From Flavipsychrobacter stenotrophus (lineage in GTDB: Bacteria > Bacteroidota > Bacteroidia > Chitinophagales > Chitinophagaceae), in NCBI RefSeq assembly GCF_002954265.1, contig NZ_PPSL01000004.1, positions 62,001-126,000 on the forward strand: DNA of 64,000 bases, in the 5' to 3' direction. The notes under the pieces were generated by a model. That model worked only from the letters and a program-made list of their open reading frames with translations, did no database searches and was not told the DNA's origin. Positions 43,371 through 53,100 of the stretch are shown one piece after another. The stretch's first letter is position 1, and the number at the start of each line of letters is the position of its first letter. The position numbers and the translations under genes were made by a program.

Positions 43371-45353
43371 ATGAAGAAAGTACTGTTATTAATAATGCTG
43401 GTTAGCTTTTGTACAACTATCCATGCGCAGCAACCAATGGCCCACAAACCGGTTCAGAAGACAATGGACGAGAGATTTAACCTATATAAGGAGCAGTTCA
43501 TACAGCAGATGTGGGTCGTTTACCCCGGTTGGGCGAGTAGTGTGGGTTTTCATAAGTACGATACTGCTTTGATCATCCCCGATGAGCGATCAAGACAAAA
43601 GGAAAGGGAGTTTTGCATGCGCAACCTGTCAGCTCTCCATAGCTTTAAGATGGACGAGCTGAGTGACCTCAATAAGATCGACTATCACCTGATGGAAAAT
43701 CAGCTCAACTATTCCATTTTCAATATACAGGAGTTCAGGGCATTCGAGTGGGATCCTTCTACTTACAATGTTTCCGGTGGTTTTGCCGAGTTACTGGCCA
43801 ATGATCACATGCCCCTCGATAGAAGATTGCATAGCTTCTACGTGAAAATGGAGCACGTTCCTGAATACTATCAGGCTGCAAAAGCAAATATTAAAAACCC
43901 AACAAGGGAGCACACAGACCTGGCCATGGAGCAGAATGGCGGTGGTCTTTCGGTATTTGGTAAAGACCTGGAAGATGCACTTGCCAAGAGTAAATTGCCT
44001 AAAGAAGAGAAAGACAAGATACTTGCAAGAGCAGCAAAAGCTACTGAATCTATAAAAGGTTATGTGCAATGGTTGCGCCGCGATGGTCGTGATGCCAAAG
44101 GCCGTGTTGATAAAAAGCAATCGGCACAAAGCCAAAATGGAGGACGGAGTTTCAGGATAGGTAAGCAACTCTATGATAAGAAGTTTGCCTTTGAGATCCA
44201 GTCAGGGTATACTGCCGATCAGATCTATGCAAAAGCAGTAGCACACAAAGAAGAGCTGCATGCCAAAATGTTTGAGATCACAGAACAGTTGTGGCCTAAA
44301 TATCTGAAGGGAGTAAAAATGCCGGAGAATAAACTGCAGGCAATAAAGATGATGATAGATACATTGTCTGTAAAGCATGTGAGGCCGCAGGATTTCCAGA
44401 CAACTATTGAAAAGCAATTACCAATGCTCACCAACTTCATTAAGAAGAAGGAACTCATCTATATTGACCCTTCAAAGCCACTGGTGGTGCGCAGGGAGCC
44501 TGATTATATGGCGGGTGTAGCAGGAGCATCTATAAATGCTCCCGGCCCTTATGACCGTAATGGCAATACCTATTATAATGTAGGTAGCCTTGATGGCTGG
44601 AGTGCCGCAAAATCTGAAAGTTACCTGAGAGAGTACAATCATTATATACTTCAGATACTTAACATTCATGAAGCTATACCCGGTCATTACACACAATTGG
44701 TATATGCCAATCAGTCTCCAAGCATTATCAAATCTATACTAGGTAATAATGCCATGATAGAGGGGTGGGCGGTCTATACCGAGCGCATGATGCTCGAAAA
44801 CGGGTATGATGGTGATAAGGGACCAGACAGTGATGAAGCATCGCCCGAAATGTGGTTGATGTACTATAAGTGGAACCTGCGCAGTACCTGCAATACCATA
44901 TTGGATTATGATGTACATACAAAGAATCTGAGTCAGAAAGACGCGCTTAAATTACTAATGGAAGATGCATTTCAGGAAAAGACCGAGGCAATGGGTAAGT
45001 GGAAAAGGGTGTCTGTTACACAGGTGCAGCTTTGCTGCTACTTCACCGGTTACACCGAAATATATGACCTGAGGGAGGAAATGAAAAATAAACAAAAAAG
45101 GAAGTTTGATCTGAAACAGTTTCACACACAGTTCCTCAGCTACGGCAGTGCGCCTGTTAAGTATATAAAGGAGATGATGATGAACAGCGATGAGCAACCT
45201 GTGCTTCCTAATGCTGAGCAGGAAATGATGTTGCGGGAACAGAAGATGAAGGAAGCGAGAGCAAGAAGTGAAATGCAGCAAAGAGAAAGAAATGAAAAAA
45301 TGCAAAAGAAAATTCTGGATATGAAGAAGCTCCAGGACGAGAAGAAAAAATAA
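43371..45353 (+). CDS. DUF885 family exported metallopeptidase-like protein
   Basis: A 660-residue protein with a signal peptide (MKKVLLLIMLVSFCTTIHA-Q). The DUF885 hallmarks are HEAIPGHYTQL (from His433) and EGWAVYTERMMLENGY, which resemble a zinc-binding HExxPGH site with a downstream Glu. Family members are peptidase-like, often with broad predicted roles; no substrate is known for this one. A long charged, helical C-terminus (about 600-660) rich in Glu, Lys, Met and Gln looks like a coiled coil and is unusual. It has its own promoter. Confidence 0.85.
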   Translation: MKKVLLLIMLVSFCTTIHAQQPMAHKPVQKTMDERFNLYKEQFIQQMWVVYPGWASSVGFHKYDTALIIPDERSRQKEREFCMRNLSALHSFKMDELSDLNKIDYHLMENQLNYSIFNIQEFRAFEWDPSTYNVSGGFAELLANDHMPLDRRLHSFYVKMEHVPEYYQAAKANIKNPTREHTDLAMEQNGGGLSVFGKDLEDALAKSKLPKEEKDKILARAAKATESIKGYVQWLRRDGRDAKGRVDKKQSAQSQNGGRSFRIGKQLYDKKFAFEIQSGYTADQIYAKAVAHKEELHAKMFEITEQLWPKYLKGVKMPENKLQAIKMMIDTLSVKHVRPQDFQTTIEKQLPMLTNFIKKKELIYIDPSKPLVVRREPDYMAGVAGASINAPGPYDRNGNTYYNVGSLDGWSAAKSESYLREYNHYILQILNIHEAIPGHYTQLVYANQSPSIIKSILGNNAMIEGWAVYTERMMLENGYDGDKGPDSDEASPEMWLMYYKWNLRSTCNTILDYDVHTKNLSQKDALKLLMEDAFQEKTEAMGKWKRVSVTQVQLCCYFTGYTEIYDLREEMKNKQKRKFDLKQFHTQFLSYGSAPVKYIKEMMMNSDEQPVLPNAEQEMMLREQKMKEARARSEMQQRERNEKMQKKILDMKKLQDEKKK

Positions 45354-45402
45354 GTGTTGTACCGGGCAGCTATTGAACGAAAACTAAAATAATATAACTG
45401 CC

Positions 45403-45410
45403 TATATTTG
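45403..45410 (+). promoter_or_regulatory. -7 element TATATTTG for the SGNH gene
   Basis: Exact TAnnTTTG match 22 bases before the ATG at 45433. Confidence 0.6.
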
Positions 45411-45432
45411 CTCTATTAGATAAGTAATAATT

Positions 45433-46689
45433 ATGCGTAAAAATCTACTCCTTATCGTTGTTGCTGTTTTATTGGCAGCCACAGCCACTGCTACCAAAAA
45501 GAAAGTTCTCTTTATAGGTAACAGCTATACCTATACCAATAACATGCCATTGATGTTACAGTCCCTGACCACGTCATTGGGTGATACGTTGGTCTATGAT
45601 GAGTCTGATCCTGGTGGGTATACCTTACAACAGCATACGGTCTATGCTAATACCATTACCAAAATATTCTCGCAGCAGTGGGATCTTGTGGTGATACATG
45701 AGCAAAGCCAAATGCCGGCCTTTCCTCCATCGCAGGTAGCTACAGATACTTACCCATATGCTGCCCGCCTGGATAGTATGGTTCATGCCAACGATAGTTG
45801 CACGCAAACCATGTTCATGATGACGTGGGGCCATGCTAATGGCGATCCTATGAATTGCGGTAGTTATCCTGCTATCTGCACTTACGATGGGATGCAACAG
45901 CGACTGAGAGAAAGCTATATGGAAATGGCATTGAATAATAATGCTATTGTTGCACCGGTAGGTATGGCCTTTAAAATAATGGTAGATAGTGCTTACACGC
46001 CATGGTTGTTTATTTCAGATAGTTCGCACCCACTTGTTCCCGGTTCTTATCTGGAGTCTTGCGTATTGTATGGTTCTATCTTCCATAAGCCAACATTGAA
46101 CGCCTCATATCTTTCTGGTCTTTCAACAACAGATGCACACCTCTTACAGCGCATAGCAGATAAGGTGGTATTTGATAGTATGGATCTGTGGCAGCAACAC
46201 GGCCATTACCCTTATGCAGGCTTTACTCATTCCACTTCAGGTAGCACTGTAAGCTACACTAGTACTTCATCGGTTCCTTCCGCTGATTCGTGGTCATTCG
46301 GAGATATGGCAACAGATACTGCTGGTAACCCATCACACATATACACCAACAACGGTACATACACCGTGTCGCATACTGTAAGCAATAGCTGCTTTTCTGA
46401 AACATTAACGGATACTGTTCACATTGGCCTTACCACTATAGGCGTTAATAACATCTCCGGTACTATTCCTGGTGCCATCATAGCGCAGGGTGGGGGGGCG
46501 TTGAGGTTCGCATTGACGCTAAATGCAAACGATAAACTGGAGTTGATAGATATGAAGGGTGTGGTAGTAAAGGCCTACTCTTCCGCAACATTGCCAGCTA
46601 CAGATAACCTGGCGCCTGGTATCTATGTGTTCCGTTTATACTGTAATAATGGTGCATCTATAAGTGTGGGCAAGGTTAGTGTTTATTAA
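45433..46689 (+). CDS. T9SS-exported SGNH hydrolase-like protein with PKD domain
   Basis: A 418-residue secreted protein. Signal peptide (about 1-20), a DUF4886/SGNH-type domain (about 24-245) with GNSYT at 29-33 (nucleophile Ser31) and DSSHP at 196-200 (Asp196, His199), a PKD domain (about 255-330; WSFGDMATD, HIYTNNGTYTVSHTV) and a short T9SS-type C-terminus (about 345-418; LELIDMKGVVVKAY, LAPGIYVFRLY). SGNH hydrolases are esterases or lipases; the substrate is unknown. The sorting domain lacks the usual 'YPNP' and starts with LTLNANDKLELI, so its assignment is less certain than in the other T9SS proteins. Confidence 0.82.
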   Translation: MRKNLLLIVVAVLLAATATATKKKVLFIGNSYTYTNNMPLMLQSLTTSLGDTLVYDESDPGGYTLQQHTVYANTITKIFSQQWDLVVIHEQSQMPAFPPSQVATDTYPYAARLDSMVHANDSCTQTMFMMTWGHANGDPMNCGSYPAICTYDGMQQRLRESYMEMALNNNAIVAPVGMAFKIMVDSAYTPWLFISDSSHPLVPGSYLESCVLYGSIFHKPTLNASYLSGLSTTDAHLLQRIADKVVFDSMDLWQQHGHYPYAGFTHSTSGSTVSYTSTSSVPSADSWSFGDMATDTAGNPSHIYTNNGTYTVSHTVSNSCFSETLTDTVHIGLTTIGVNNISGTIPGAIIAQGGGALRFALTLNANDKLELIDMKGVVVKAYSSATLPATDNLAPGIYVFRLYCNNGASISVGKVSVY

Positions 46690-46761
46690 GAAGTAGATAG
46701 CAAATAGTTCATAGTACTTTGACTGTTTAATTAATTTGGTAGCATTAAAGAGGTAAAAATT

Positions 46762-47139
46762 ATGTCAGCACGGTTTCATGGGTTACGCACCGCTATTTAT
46801 TTTGTTGATGATGTAACTAAGGCTACAGAATGGTATATAGGAGTGCTGGGCATACAGCCTTACTTCAATGAGCCATTTTATGTTGGCTTCAATGTAGGAG
46901 GTTATGAACTGGGTCTGCATCCAACCGAGGCCCGCAATGATAGCCAGCCCAACAGCATAGCAATATATTGGGGCGTTGATGACGTACAAGCCACCTACGA
47001 CTCAATGATAGCCGCCGGTGCCACCCCACATGAGGTGCCCAACGAAGTAGGCGCAGGCATAATTGTCGGCGCAGTAAAAGACCCGTGGGGTAATGCACTG
47101 GGCGTGATTTATAATCCGCATTTTGTGTTGGGAGGATAA
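46762..47139 (+). CDS. VOC superfamily (glyoxalase/bleomycin resistance-like) protein
   Basis: A 125-residue single-domain VOC protein (RTAIYFVDDVTKATEWYIGVLG, ELGLHPTEA, DPWGNALGVIYNP). The paired beta-alpha-beta-beta-beta halves are visible. VOC proteins bind divalent metal and include glyoxalases, dioxygenases and antibiotic-binding proteins; no specific activity can be assigned. It ends 11 bases from the convergent toxin gene. Confidence 0.85.
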   Translation: MSARFHGLRTAIYFVDDVTKATEWYIGVLGIQPYFNEPFYVGFNVGGYELGLHPTEARNDSQPNSIAIYWGVDDVQATYDSMIAAGATPHEVPNEVGAGIIVGAVKDPWGNALGVIYNPHFVLGG

Positions 47140-47150
47140 AGAATTAGTGC

Positions 47151-47450
47151 TTAATAATTTACCCAGTTTGATTGCGGGTCTTGATACATTGATAACACAG
47201 CAAGAATGACTATGTTTTTATCTATGATAGTATAGTGTGCTGCGTATGGAAACTTGTCTAAAACTGCAAAACGAATATCATTATATCGAACTGCTCTGGA
47301 GAAAGGATTTGTAGAAATTGCTTTTACTTGTTTTTTGAAATCCTGGTAAAATCGTTTGCCCAAACCATGCAATTGCCCGTTATAGTAGTCCACTGCTTTT
47401 TGAATCTCTGAGATCGCACGTGGAGTTAGAATAGGTTTGTACTCTTGCAT
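47151..47450 (-). CDS. RelE/ParE family toxin
   Basis: A 99-residue protein with the RelE/ParE pattern: LTPRAISEIQKAVDYY, GLGKRFYQDFKKQVKAISTNP and a conserved C-terminal part VLDKFPYAAHYTIIDKNIVILAVL. Members act on ribosome-bound mRNA (RelE) or gyrase (ParE); which is not clear. Its ATG overlaps the upstream gene's stop codon by one base (TAATG), typical of translational coupling in type II toxin-antitoxin pairs. Confidence 0.85.
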   Translation of the reverse strand: MQEYKPILTPRAISEIQKAVDYYNGQLHGLGKRFYQDFKKQVKAISTNPFSRAVRYNDIRFAVLDKFPYAAHYTIIDKNIVILAVLSMYQDPQSNWVNY

Positions 47451-47746
47451 TAATCTACCTTTATCATTTTTTGTGCATCCTCCCAGCTAACCAACTCTTC
47501 CGGGTGTAGTTTGTAGTATTCCTTCCTTTTTAGAACTTCTTCAATTTGCCAATGAGGAATTTCAAATGAACTTTCAGGAATAAGTTCTACTGCATCAAGT
47601 TTTTGCAAATCTTCAATAATTGCAGACGCGTATTCCTTTTTTACGACGATATGATAAGTATTCTGCACAGCACCTTTTTTATAAAGATAAGAATTTTTAT
47701 TCTTCTGGTGTTTTGTTGGAAAGTAGCAAAATGTTAAAACAACCAT
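47450..47746 (-). CDS. Putative antitoxin of the RelE/ParE pair
   Basis: A 98-residue frame lying directly upstream of the toxin. The C-terminal part, SSFEIPHWQIEEVLKRKEYYKLHPEELVSWEDAQKMI, is typical of antitoxin-like proteins placed before RelE/ParE toxins in Bacteroidota. The ATG at 47746 lies inside the clpB terminator hairpin, so an internal start such as GTG at 47668 (VQNTYHIVVKK) is more likely. No DNA-binding domain is obvious. Confidence 0.65.
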   Translation of the reverse strand: MVVLTFCYFPTKHQKNKNSYLYKKGAVQNTYHIVVKKEYASAIIEDLQKLDAVELIPESSFEIPHWQIEEVLKRKEYYKLHPEELVSWEDAQKMIKVD

Positions 47747-47770
47747 GGGGCGCTTCTGCGCCCCATGGTT
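47741..47770 (-). terminator. Terminator of clpB
   Basis: A perfect 12-bp stem (AACCATGGGGCG with CGCCCCATGGTT) and six-base loop, ending in a T-rich run on the minus strand. Confidence 0.88.
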
Positions 47771-47793
47771 TGCTATTCACACACTTTTTACTA

Positions 47794-50424
47794 TTATGAC
47801 TTCAGCATTGCATCGCTGGCGGTTTCGTTGCGCATGGCAATTACGTCGTCAAATACATCGATGAGCACTGGTTTTGTTTTGTCTATGTCGCCGGCTATGA
47901 TCTTCTTACTGAGCATGTTGATGAGGTCTTTTTGTATGACTCTCTTCAATGGTCTTGCACCATACTGAGGATCAAATCCACGCTTTACAAGGTAGTCGAG
48001 GGCGTAGTCGGTAAACTGCAGGTCTATGCCTTGTTGCGCCAGCTGTTCGCGCAGGTGTTCCAGTTGTATCTTGATGATGCCTCTTATTTCCTTGCGCATC
48101 AGCGGGTGGAACATGATGATGTCATCTATTCTATTCAGGAATTCCGGGCGCATATTGGCCTTCAGCACATCCATTACCTGGTCTTTGGTAGCTTCCATTA
48201 CATTGTGGATATCATCGCCGTCTTTTATGTTGGCAAAGTTTTCCTGTATAATGTGGCTACCAGTGTTGCTGGTCATGATGATGATGGTGTTCTTGAAGTT
48301 GACCACACGGCCCTTGTTGTCTGTCAGGCGACCATCATCGAGTACCTGTAGCAATATGTTGAATACATCAGGATGTGCTTTTTCTATTTCATCGAGCAGG
48401 ATAACTGAGTATGGTTTGCGGCGTACAGCTTCTGTGAGCTGTCCACCTTCATCATAGCCAACATATCCCGGAGGTGCACCAACAAGACGGCTTACGCTAT
48501 GCTTTTCCTGGTATTCACTCATGTCTATTCGGGTCATCATACTGTCGTCATCAAACAGGATCTCAGCCAAAGCCTTTGCCAGTTCGGTCTTACCTACACC
48601 GGTTGTGCCCAGAAATATAAATGAGCCAATTGGTTTGCGTGGATCATGCAAGCCTGCACGGCCACGACGTATAGCATCAGCTACTGCTTCTATAGCTTCA
48701 TCCTGGCCTATCACCCGTTTGTGCAATTCATCTTCCAGCAACAGTAGTTTAGAACGCTCGCTCTGCAACATACGCTGTACCGGTATGCCTGTAGCTTTAG
48801 CAACGTTTTCTGCTATATCCTCAGCATCCACTTCTTCCTTCAGCAGGCGCTTGTGATGCGTGTCTATCTCATTAAGTTCTTTCACCATGGCATCTACAAT
48901 AGCTTCCTGCTCCTGCACTTTGCCATAGCGTATCTCGGCTACCCGACCATAGTTGCCTTCACGTTCGGCTTGTTCAGCTTCCTGCTTCAGGTGGTCTATC
49001 GTGTTTTTCGCTTTGTTGATCTTATCAACCATTTCCTTTTCTTCCAGCCACTTTGCTTTCAATGTATCACGTTGCACACTGAGCAGAGATATTTCCTGGT
49101 TCAGTTCTTTGAGTTTTGCCTCGTCATTTTCCCTCTTAATAGCCTCGCGCTCAATTTCCAGCTGACGGATACGACGTATCAGTTCATCCAGAGCCTCGGG
49201 CATAGAGTTGATCTCCAGCTTCAGCTTGGCTGCACTTTCGTCTATGAGATCAATGGCTTTGTCGGGCAAGAAACGATCGGTTATATACCTGTGCGACAGT
49301 TCCACTGCAGCTATGATAGCTTCGTCTTTTATCTGAACCTGGTGGTGGCTTTCGTAGCGGTCTTTCAATCCACGGAGAATAGATATGGCATCTTCAACAG
49401 AAGGCTCATCTACAAACACGCGCTGGAAGCGGCGTTCTAGTGCTTTGTCTTTTTCAAAATACTTCTGGTATTCAGTAAGGGTAGTGGCACCAATTGCGCG
49501 GAGTTCACCACGAGCCAGAGCAGGTTTTAAGATGTTAGCCGCATCCATCGCACCTTCCATCGCGCCGGCACCTATGAGGGTGTGGATCTCGTCTATAAAG
49601 AGAATCACATTGCCATCGCTTTCGGTCACTTCCTTTATTACCGCCTTTAGTCTTTCTTCAAACTCACCACGATATTTGGCGCCTGCCATCAATGCGCCCA
49701 TATCCAGTGCGAAGATGATCTTTGATTTCAGGTTGTCGGGTACGTCGCCATTAATGATACGATGTGCCAGACCCTCAACGATAGCTGTTTTACCTACACC
49801 CGGTTCGCCCACTAAAATCGGGTTATTCTTAGATCTGCGGCTGAGGATATGCAGTGTTCTGCGTATCTCTTCATCACGACCAATTACGGGGTCGAGCTTG
49901 CCGTTGCCGGCCATCTCGTTGAGGTTTTTGGCATAGCGCTGTAACGAGTTGTATTGCTGATCTGAGGTTTGAGAATTTACAGTATTGCCCTTGCGCAATT
50001 CCTTTATTGCTGCGACCAATCCTTTTTCAGAAAGGCCCGCATCTTTAAGCAATTTACCCGTATCGTCATTCACCTGCAACAATGCAATGAGGATATGCTC
50101 TGGAGTGACAAATTCGTCACTGAAGGTCTTCATAATATTGGTAGTGCGCAGCAGTGCACTATTGGCATCACGACCAATGTTCTGGCCGGGTTCGCCACCT
50201 TGCATTTTGGCCATTTTAGCCAACTGCTCTTTTAATTTGCTTTCTACAAATGGTATATTGACATTGTTCTTTTTAAGTAGGTAGGTAACAGGTCCTTCAG
50301 TATCATCTAGCAGTGCCTGCAGGATGTGGGCTGTTTCAATAGCGGGGCTTTGGTGATTGAAAGCCAGTTGTTGTGCCTGTTGTACAATTTCCTGTGCTTT
50401 TATTGTGAAGTTGTTCATATTCAT
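47794..50424 (-). CDS. clpB: Chaperone ClpB (Hsp100 disaggregase)
   Basis: An 876-residue AAA+ protein of normal length. A Clp N domain (about 1-150), first AAA+ module with Walker [10 protein letters not shown] (near 205) and Walker [16 protein letters not shown], a middle coiled-coil domain (about 400-530; [21 protein letters not shown]), and a second AAA+ module with GTTGVGKTE (near 610) and [14 protein letters not shown], plus the ClpB C-terminal domain. It works with DnaK/DnaJ/GrpE to pull proteins out of aggregates. A second in-frame ATG two codons on (MNMNNFT) is an equal start candidate. Single gene with its own promoter and terminator. Confidence 0.96.
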   Translation of the reverse strand: MNMNNFTIKAQEIVQQAQQLAFNHQSPAIETAHILQALLDDTEGPVTYLLKKNNVNIPFVESKLKEQLAKMAKMQGGEPGQNIGRDANSALLRTTNIMKTFSDEFVTPEHILIALLQVNDDTGKLLKDAGLSEKGLVAAIKELRKGNTVNSQTSDQQYNSLQRYAKNLNEMAGNGKLDPVIGRDEEIRRTLHILSRRSKNNPILVGEPGVGKTAIVEGLAHRIINGDVPDNLKSKIIFALDMGALMAGAKYRGEFEERLKAVIKEVTESDGNVILFIDEIHTLIGAGAMEGAMDAANILKPALARGELRAIGATTLTEYQKYFEKDKALERRFQRVFVDEPSVEDAISILRGLKDRYESHHQVQIKDEAIIAAVELSHRYITDRFLPDKAIDLIDESAAKLKLEINSMPEALDELIRRIRQLEIEREAIKRENDEAKLKELNQEISLLSVQRDTLKAKWLEEKEMVDKINKAKNTIDHLKQEAEQAEREGNYGRVAEIRYGKVQEQEAIVDAMVKELNEIDTHHKRLLKEEVDAEDIAENVAKATGIPVQRMLQSERSKLLLLEDELHKRVIGQDEAIEAVADAIRRGRAGLHDPRKPIGSFIFLGTTGVGKTELAKALAEILFDDDSMMTRIDMSEYQEKHSVSRLVGAPPGYVGYDEGGQLTEAVRRKPYSVILLDEIEKAHPDVFNILLQVLDDGRLTDNKGRVVNFKNTIIIMTSNTGSHIIQENFANIKDGDDIHNVMEATKDQVMDVLKANMRPEFLNRIDDIIMFHPLMRKEIRGIIKIQLEHLREQLAQQGIDLQFTDYALDYLVKRGFDPQYGARPLKRVIQKDLINMLSKKIIAGDIDKTKPVLIDVFDDVIAMRNETASDAMLKS

Positions 50425-50469
50425 GATACTCGGTATTTAGTGTTTGAACTATATGCTTAAAAACTGTTC

Positions 50470-50477
50470 CAAAAATA
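50470..50477 (-). promoter_or_regulatory. -7 element TATTTTTG for clpB
   Basis: Exact TAnnTTTG match on the minus strand, 45 bases before the ATG at 50424. No CIRCE-type inverted repeat was seen nearby. Confidence 0.55.
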
Positions 50478-50769
50478 AAATACTGAAAAAATGTCATATA
50501 ATGAATTGATTTATAGACAGTTTGTCGGATTTCTGAAAGTCCTTCTGCAATAATAGCATATAGTGGAGTATGGTGCGATGACCTGAATCAGTAAGGGAGG
50601 CGTCAGCCAATAATATTTTGACGACTAGAATATCTTCCGCTGGCGGAGATAATGTTACAGAGGAAGTCTAGCTCGAGTGATTCAATCTGATTGGGGCGGA
50701 AACTGCTTGTAAGGCTTCTTAATAAAGGCCCATTTTTACTTTCACGATCAGATAAAAGGAAGAAGTCTG
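50478..50769. other. Intergenic region between clpB and the Uma2 gene
   Basis: About 290 bases with no believable gene. A short hairpin TATCTTCCGC/CGGAGATA is at 50631-50651. Nothing else stands out. Confidence 0.5.
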
Positions 50770-51351
50770 TTACACACCTTCAAAAATATCCAGTAATGGA
50801 ATGTCAATGTTCAAGCTGTGCAGGTAGAGCGAATCGGTAATGTCGTTGTATTCATTGAGTTCCCAGTTGCCATTGGCGTTGATGTACCAGTTTTCAATTG
50901 ATTTGTTCTCTGGGTAGGCAATGGTGTATTCGTTGAGTGAAGAGATGTCGCGGTATAGCTTGAATTTTGCTTCCCTATCGTATGACCTTGTAGATGGTGA
51001 TAGAATTTCAACAAGCAAAGTTGGATTGAGAAAGTTGAAATCATCATCGTTCAGACTTTCCAAATCTCCACAAATGACTGAAATATCCGGATAGGTAAAA
51101 AGGGAATTCTTAGGAATGTGAATACGCATGTCACTGCTAAAAGGCTTGCATGATTTACCTTTTAACATATACGCCAAAGCTCCGAAAAAATTAGTAAACA
51201 CGTGATTATGTGGTCCTTTGGCACCGGACATAGCGAAGACCTCGCCATGATAGTATTCATGCTTCTCAGTTGCAGCATTTTCCATCTCCAGGTATTCAGG
51301 TATGGTAATGTATTGTTTATTATAATCGATGGCGGCTTCCTTTACTAGCAT
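50770..51351 (-). CDS. Uma2 family (DUF820) nuclease-like protein, intact
   Basis: A 193-residue protein of the PD-(D/E)XK-fold Uma2 family: YNKQYITIPEYLEMENA, EKHEYYHGEVFAMSGA, SSDMRIHIP, YPDISVICGD, LNPTLLVEILSPSTRSYDRE and KFKLYRDI. The acidic Glu-Asp-Glu pattern of the nuclease core is present. Function of Uma2 proteins is poorly known; many occur as scattered multicopy genes. It is the intact counterpart of the broken copy at 34978-35559, with the same length and about two-thirds identity by eye. Confidence 0.85.
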   Translation of the reverse strand: MLVKEAAIDYNKQYITIPEYLEMENAATEKHEYYHGEVFAMSGAKGPHNHVFTNFFGALAYMLKGKSCKPFSSDMRIHIPKNSLFTYPDISVICGDLESLNDDDFNFLNPTLLVEILSPSTRSYDREAKFKLYRDISSLNEYTIAYPENKSIENWYINANGNWELNEYNDITDSLYLHSLNIDIPLLDIFEGV

Positions 51352-51371
51352 AGTAGCAGATGTTTACCTTG

Positions 51372-51379
51372 CAAAGATA
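51372..51379 (-). promoter_or_regulatory. -7 element TATCTTTG for the intact Uma2 gene
   Basis: Exact TAnnTTTG match on the minus strand, 20 bases before the ATG. The same element stands at the same place before the broken paralogue. Confidence 0.6.
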
Positions 51380-51525
51380 AATAAATTGTTTCATCTGACT
51401 TTTCGCTTATGTTATTTTTCAGGTTCATCCAACCATTTACAAGATTTAGCATTTAGTATAGTAAGGGATATAAGTGAAGCAGATTATTAGGCGTAAATTT
51501 AGAAGTATAATAACAGCAACTACTA

Positions 51526-52083
51526 TTGAGAATAGACCTACATACTAATACTGACGAGGCTCTGCTGGTAACCCGGTGCAAGAAAAAAGATGAGCAGGCG
51601 CAGAAGATCCTATACATGCGGTATGTGGAGGATATGATGGTGCTGTGCATGAGATATATTAGTGATAGAGAAGATGCAAGGGAAGTGTTGATGGATGCGT
51701 TCCTGAAATTTTATAACAGCATTTCGGATTTTGAGTATAGAGGCGAGGGAAGTGTGAAGGCCTGGTTGAAAAAGATAGTGGTGAGTTATTGCCTGATGTT
51801 TTTAAGGAAGAACAGACTGACGTTTGAAAGTACAGATGATGAGCGATACCACACGGAAATAGCGGCTCAGGAGCATATAGTAGAGGAGATGAACGCGAAG
51901 GAAATTTTATTGCTGATACATGGATTGCCTGCGGGTTGCAAGACAGTTTTTAACCTATACATTTTTGAAGGGCAAACGCACAAGGAAATAGCACAAACGC
52001 TGGGGATAAGTGAGGGTACATCGAAGAGCCAACTGCACCTGGCCAAGTCGATATTGAAAAGTAAGATCTTGATAAATAGTTAA
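51526..52083 (+). CDS. ECF-type RNA polymerase sigma factor
   Basis: A 185-residue sigma-70 family protein with sigma2 (ILYMRYVEDMMVLCMRYISDREDAREVLMDAFLKFYNSI) and sigma4 (LPAGCKTVFNLYIFEGQTHKEIAQTLGISEGTSKSQLHLAKSIL) regions and no sigma3, as in ECF factors. The start is TTG at 51526: an in-frame TAA lies 15 bases upstream and the next ATG would cut into sigma2. It is followed after one base by a membrane protein that is a candidate anti-sigma factor. Confidence 0.88.
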   Translation: MRIDLHTNTDEALLVTRCKKKDEQAQKILYMRYVEDMMVLCMRYISDREDAREVLMDAFLKFYNSISDFEYRGEGSVKAWLKKIVVSYCLMFLRKNRLTFESTDDERYHTEIAAQEHIVEEMNAKEILLLIHGLPAGCKTVFNLYIFEGQTHKEIAQTLGISEGTSKSQLHLAKSILKSKILINS

Positions 52084-52084
52084 A

Positions 52085-52924
52085 ATGAGCGGCAAAATGA
52101 CACATGACGAAGAACAATATTTGCAGCAAAAAATGGATACAGCCAGCCTGAAAGAACTCTTTCCGGAGTTTGATAAGGAGGCTGAGTGGAAGGTATTATC
52201 GGGTAAAATGAAACCACGTAGCGTGCCCGACTATAAGTGGATGAGGGTAGCGGCAATGTTGCTGCTGGTAGTGAGTGTTGGTGGTTACTTATTGTTTGTA
52301 AATAATACCAGGTCACCTCGGAATAATGAGATCGCTTCTAGTACCAATACATTACCTGATACGATAGTAAAGAAAGCAGCTAATGAAATGGATGGGGGTG
52401 TGACTTCTGCAGCCGAACCCCGTCAAATTGCTTCCGTTTCTTCGCCAACCAAAGTGAAAAGAGCTACGTTCATCAGCAATAGACCATTACAAGCTATATC
52501 TGCCATGGCTCTGGTGACCGGTACTTATGGTAAAAGCACCGAGGCTATTTGTAATGCTACTAAGTGTGCAATTGAGATATGCATATCCCAGACAGTGAAG
52601 TGTAAAGACAAGGCGCCTGCGGCAGTAGCTGATTGCCGCACGTTGGAGCCTGACCAGGCGGGGCCACTGAAGTATACCGACCCGGAAAGATATGGCTGTA
52701 CGGTAACCGTTGACGAGATACGCATAAAGAAGGTGGCCACCGGAGAAACAATAGTTATTAATTCTGAGACGCAGCCGGGATCGGCAGAGGAAATGTTGCA
52801 ATGTTTTACCGGAGAAAAGAAGTGTGATATGATGGCGGGGTTCTTTGATACCGATTGCAATGACAATAATTCGCCCCGCAAAATAACTATTGACAGCCAT
52901 TACGGGGATGTGATCATTCAGTAG
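52085..52924 (+). CDS. One-pass membrane protein, candidate anti-sigma partner
   Basis: A 279-residue protein, start one base after the sigma stop (TAAAATG). A cytoplasmic N-terminus (1-52) that could bind a sigma factor, one membrane helix (about 54-75; VAAMLLLVVSVGGYLLFV), and a periplasmic part of about 200 residues with nine Cys (CNATKC, ICIS, KCKD, DCRT, GCTV, QCFTGEKKC, DCND). It is not a FecR or a zinc-binding ZAS anti-sigma protein by motif. The anti-sigma role is inferred from the coupling and topology alone. Confidence 0.7.
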   Translation: MSGKMTHDEEQYLQQKMDTASLKELFPEFDKEAEWKVLSGKMKPRSVPDYKWMRVAAMLLLVVSVGGYLLFVNNTRSPRNNEIASSTNTLPDTIVKKAANEMDGGVTSAAEPRQIASVSSPTKVKRATFISNRPLQAISAMALVTGTYGKSTEAICNATKCAIEICISQTVKCKDKAPAAVADCRTLEPDQAGPLKYTDPERYGCTVTVDEIRIKKVATGETIVINSETQPGSAEEMLQCFTGEKKCDMMAGFFDTDCNDNNSPRKITIDSHYGDVIIQ

Positions 52925-52974
52925 TAAAGGGAGTCTCACCCTGGCCCTCTCCAAGTGATAGGGAGATAAAATGT

Positions 52975-52990
52975 CCACGCTGTCGCGTGG
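52975..52990. repeat. Small hairpin between the membrane protein and DUF1573 genes
   Basis: CCACGC pairs with GCGTGG around TGTC. An upstream stretch CTCACCCTGGCCCTCTCC with GGGAGA resembles a common REP-like repeat. The full gap is 52925-53100. Confidence 0.5.
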
Positions 52991-53100
52991 GTGATACGAT
53001 AAAATCTACAAGACGATGTTTATTTACGTTATAGGCCCCGCCTGTTGTAGCCCCGCCTTTGCCTATTTTTTCCATTTTTTAATCATAAAACAAAACAAAC

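Noticed and set aside
50770-51351. Uma2 as part of a restriction-modification or defence system
   Set aside because: No methyltransferase, helicase or other defence gene is near either copy.
52085-52924. FecR-type anti-sigma factor
   Set aside because: No FecR domain motif; the Cys-rich periplasmic part does not fit.
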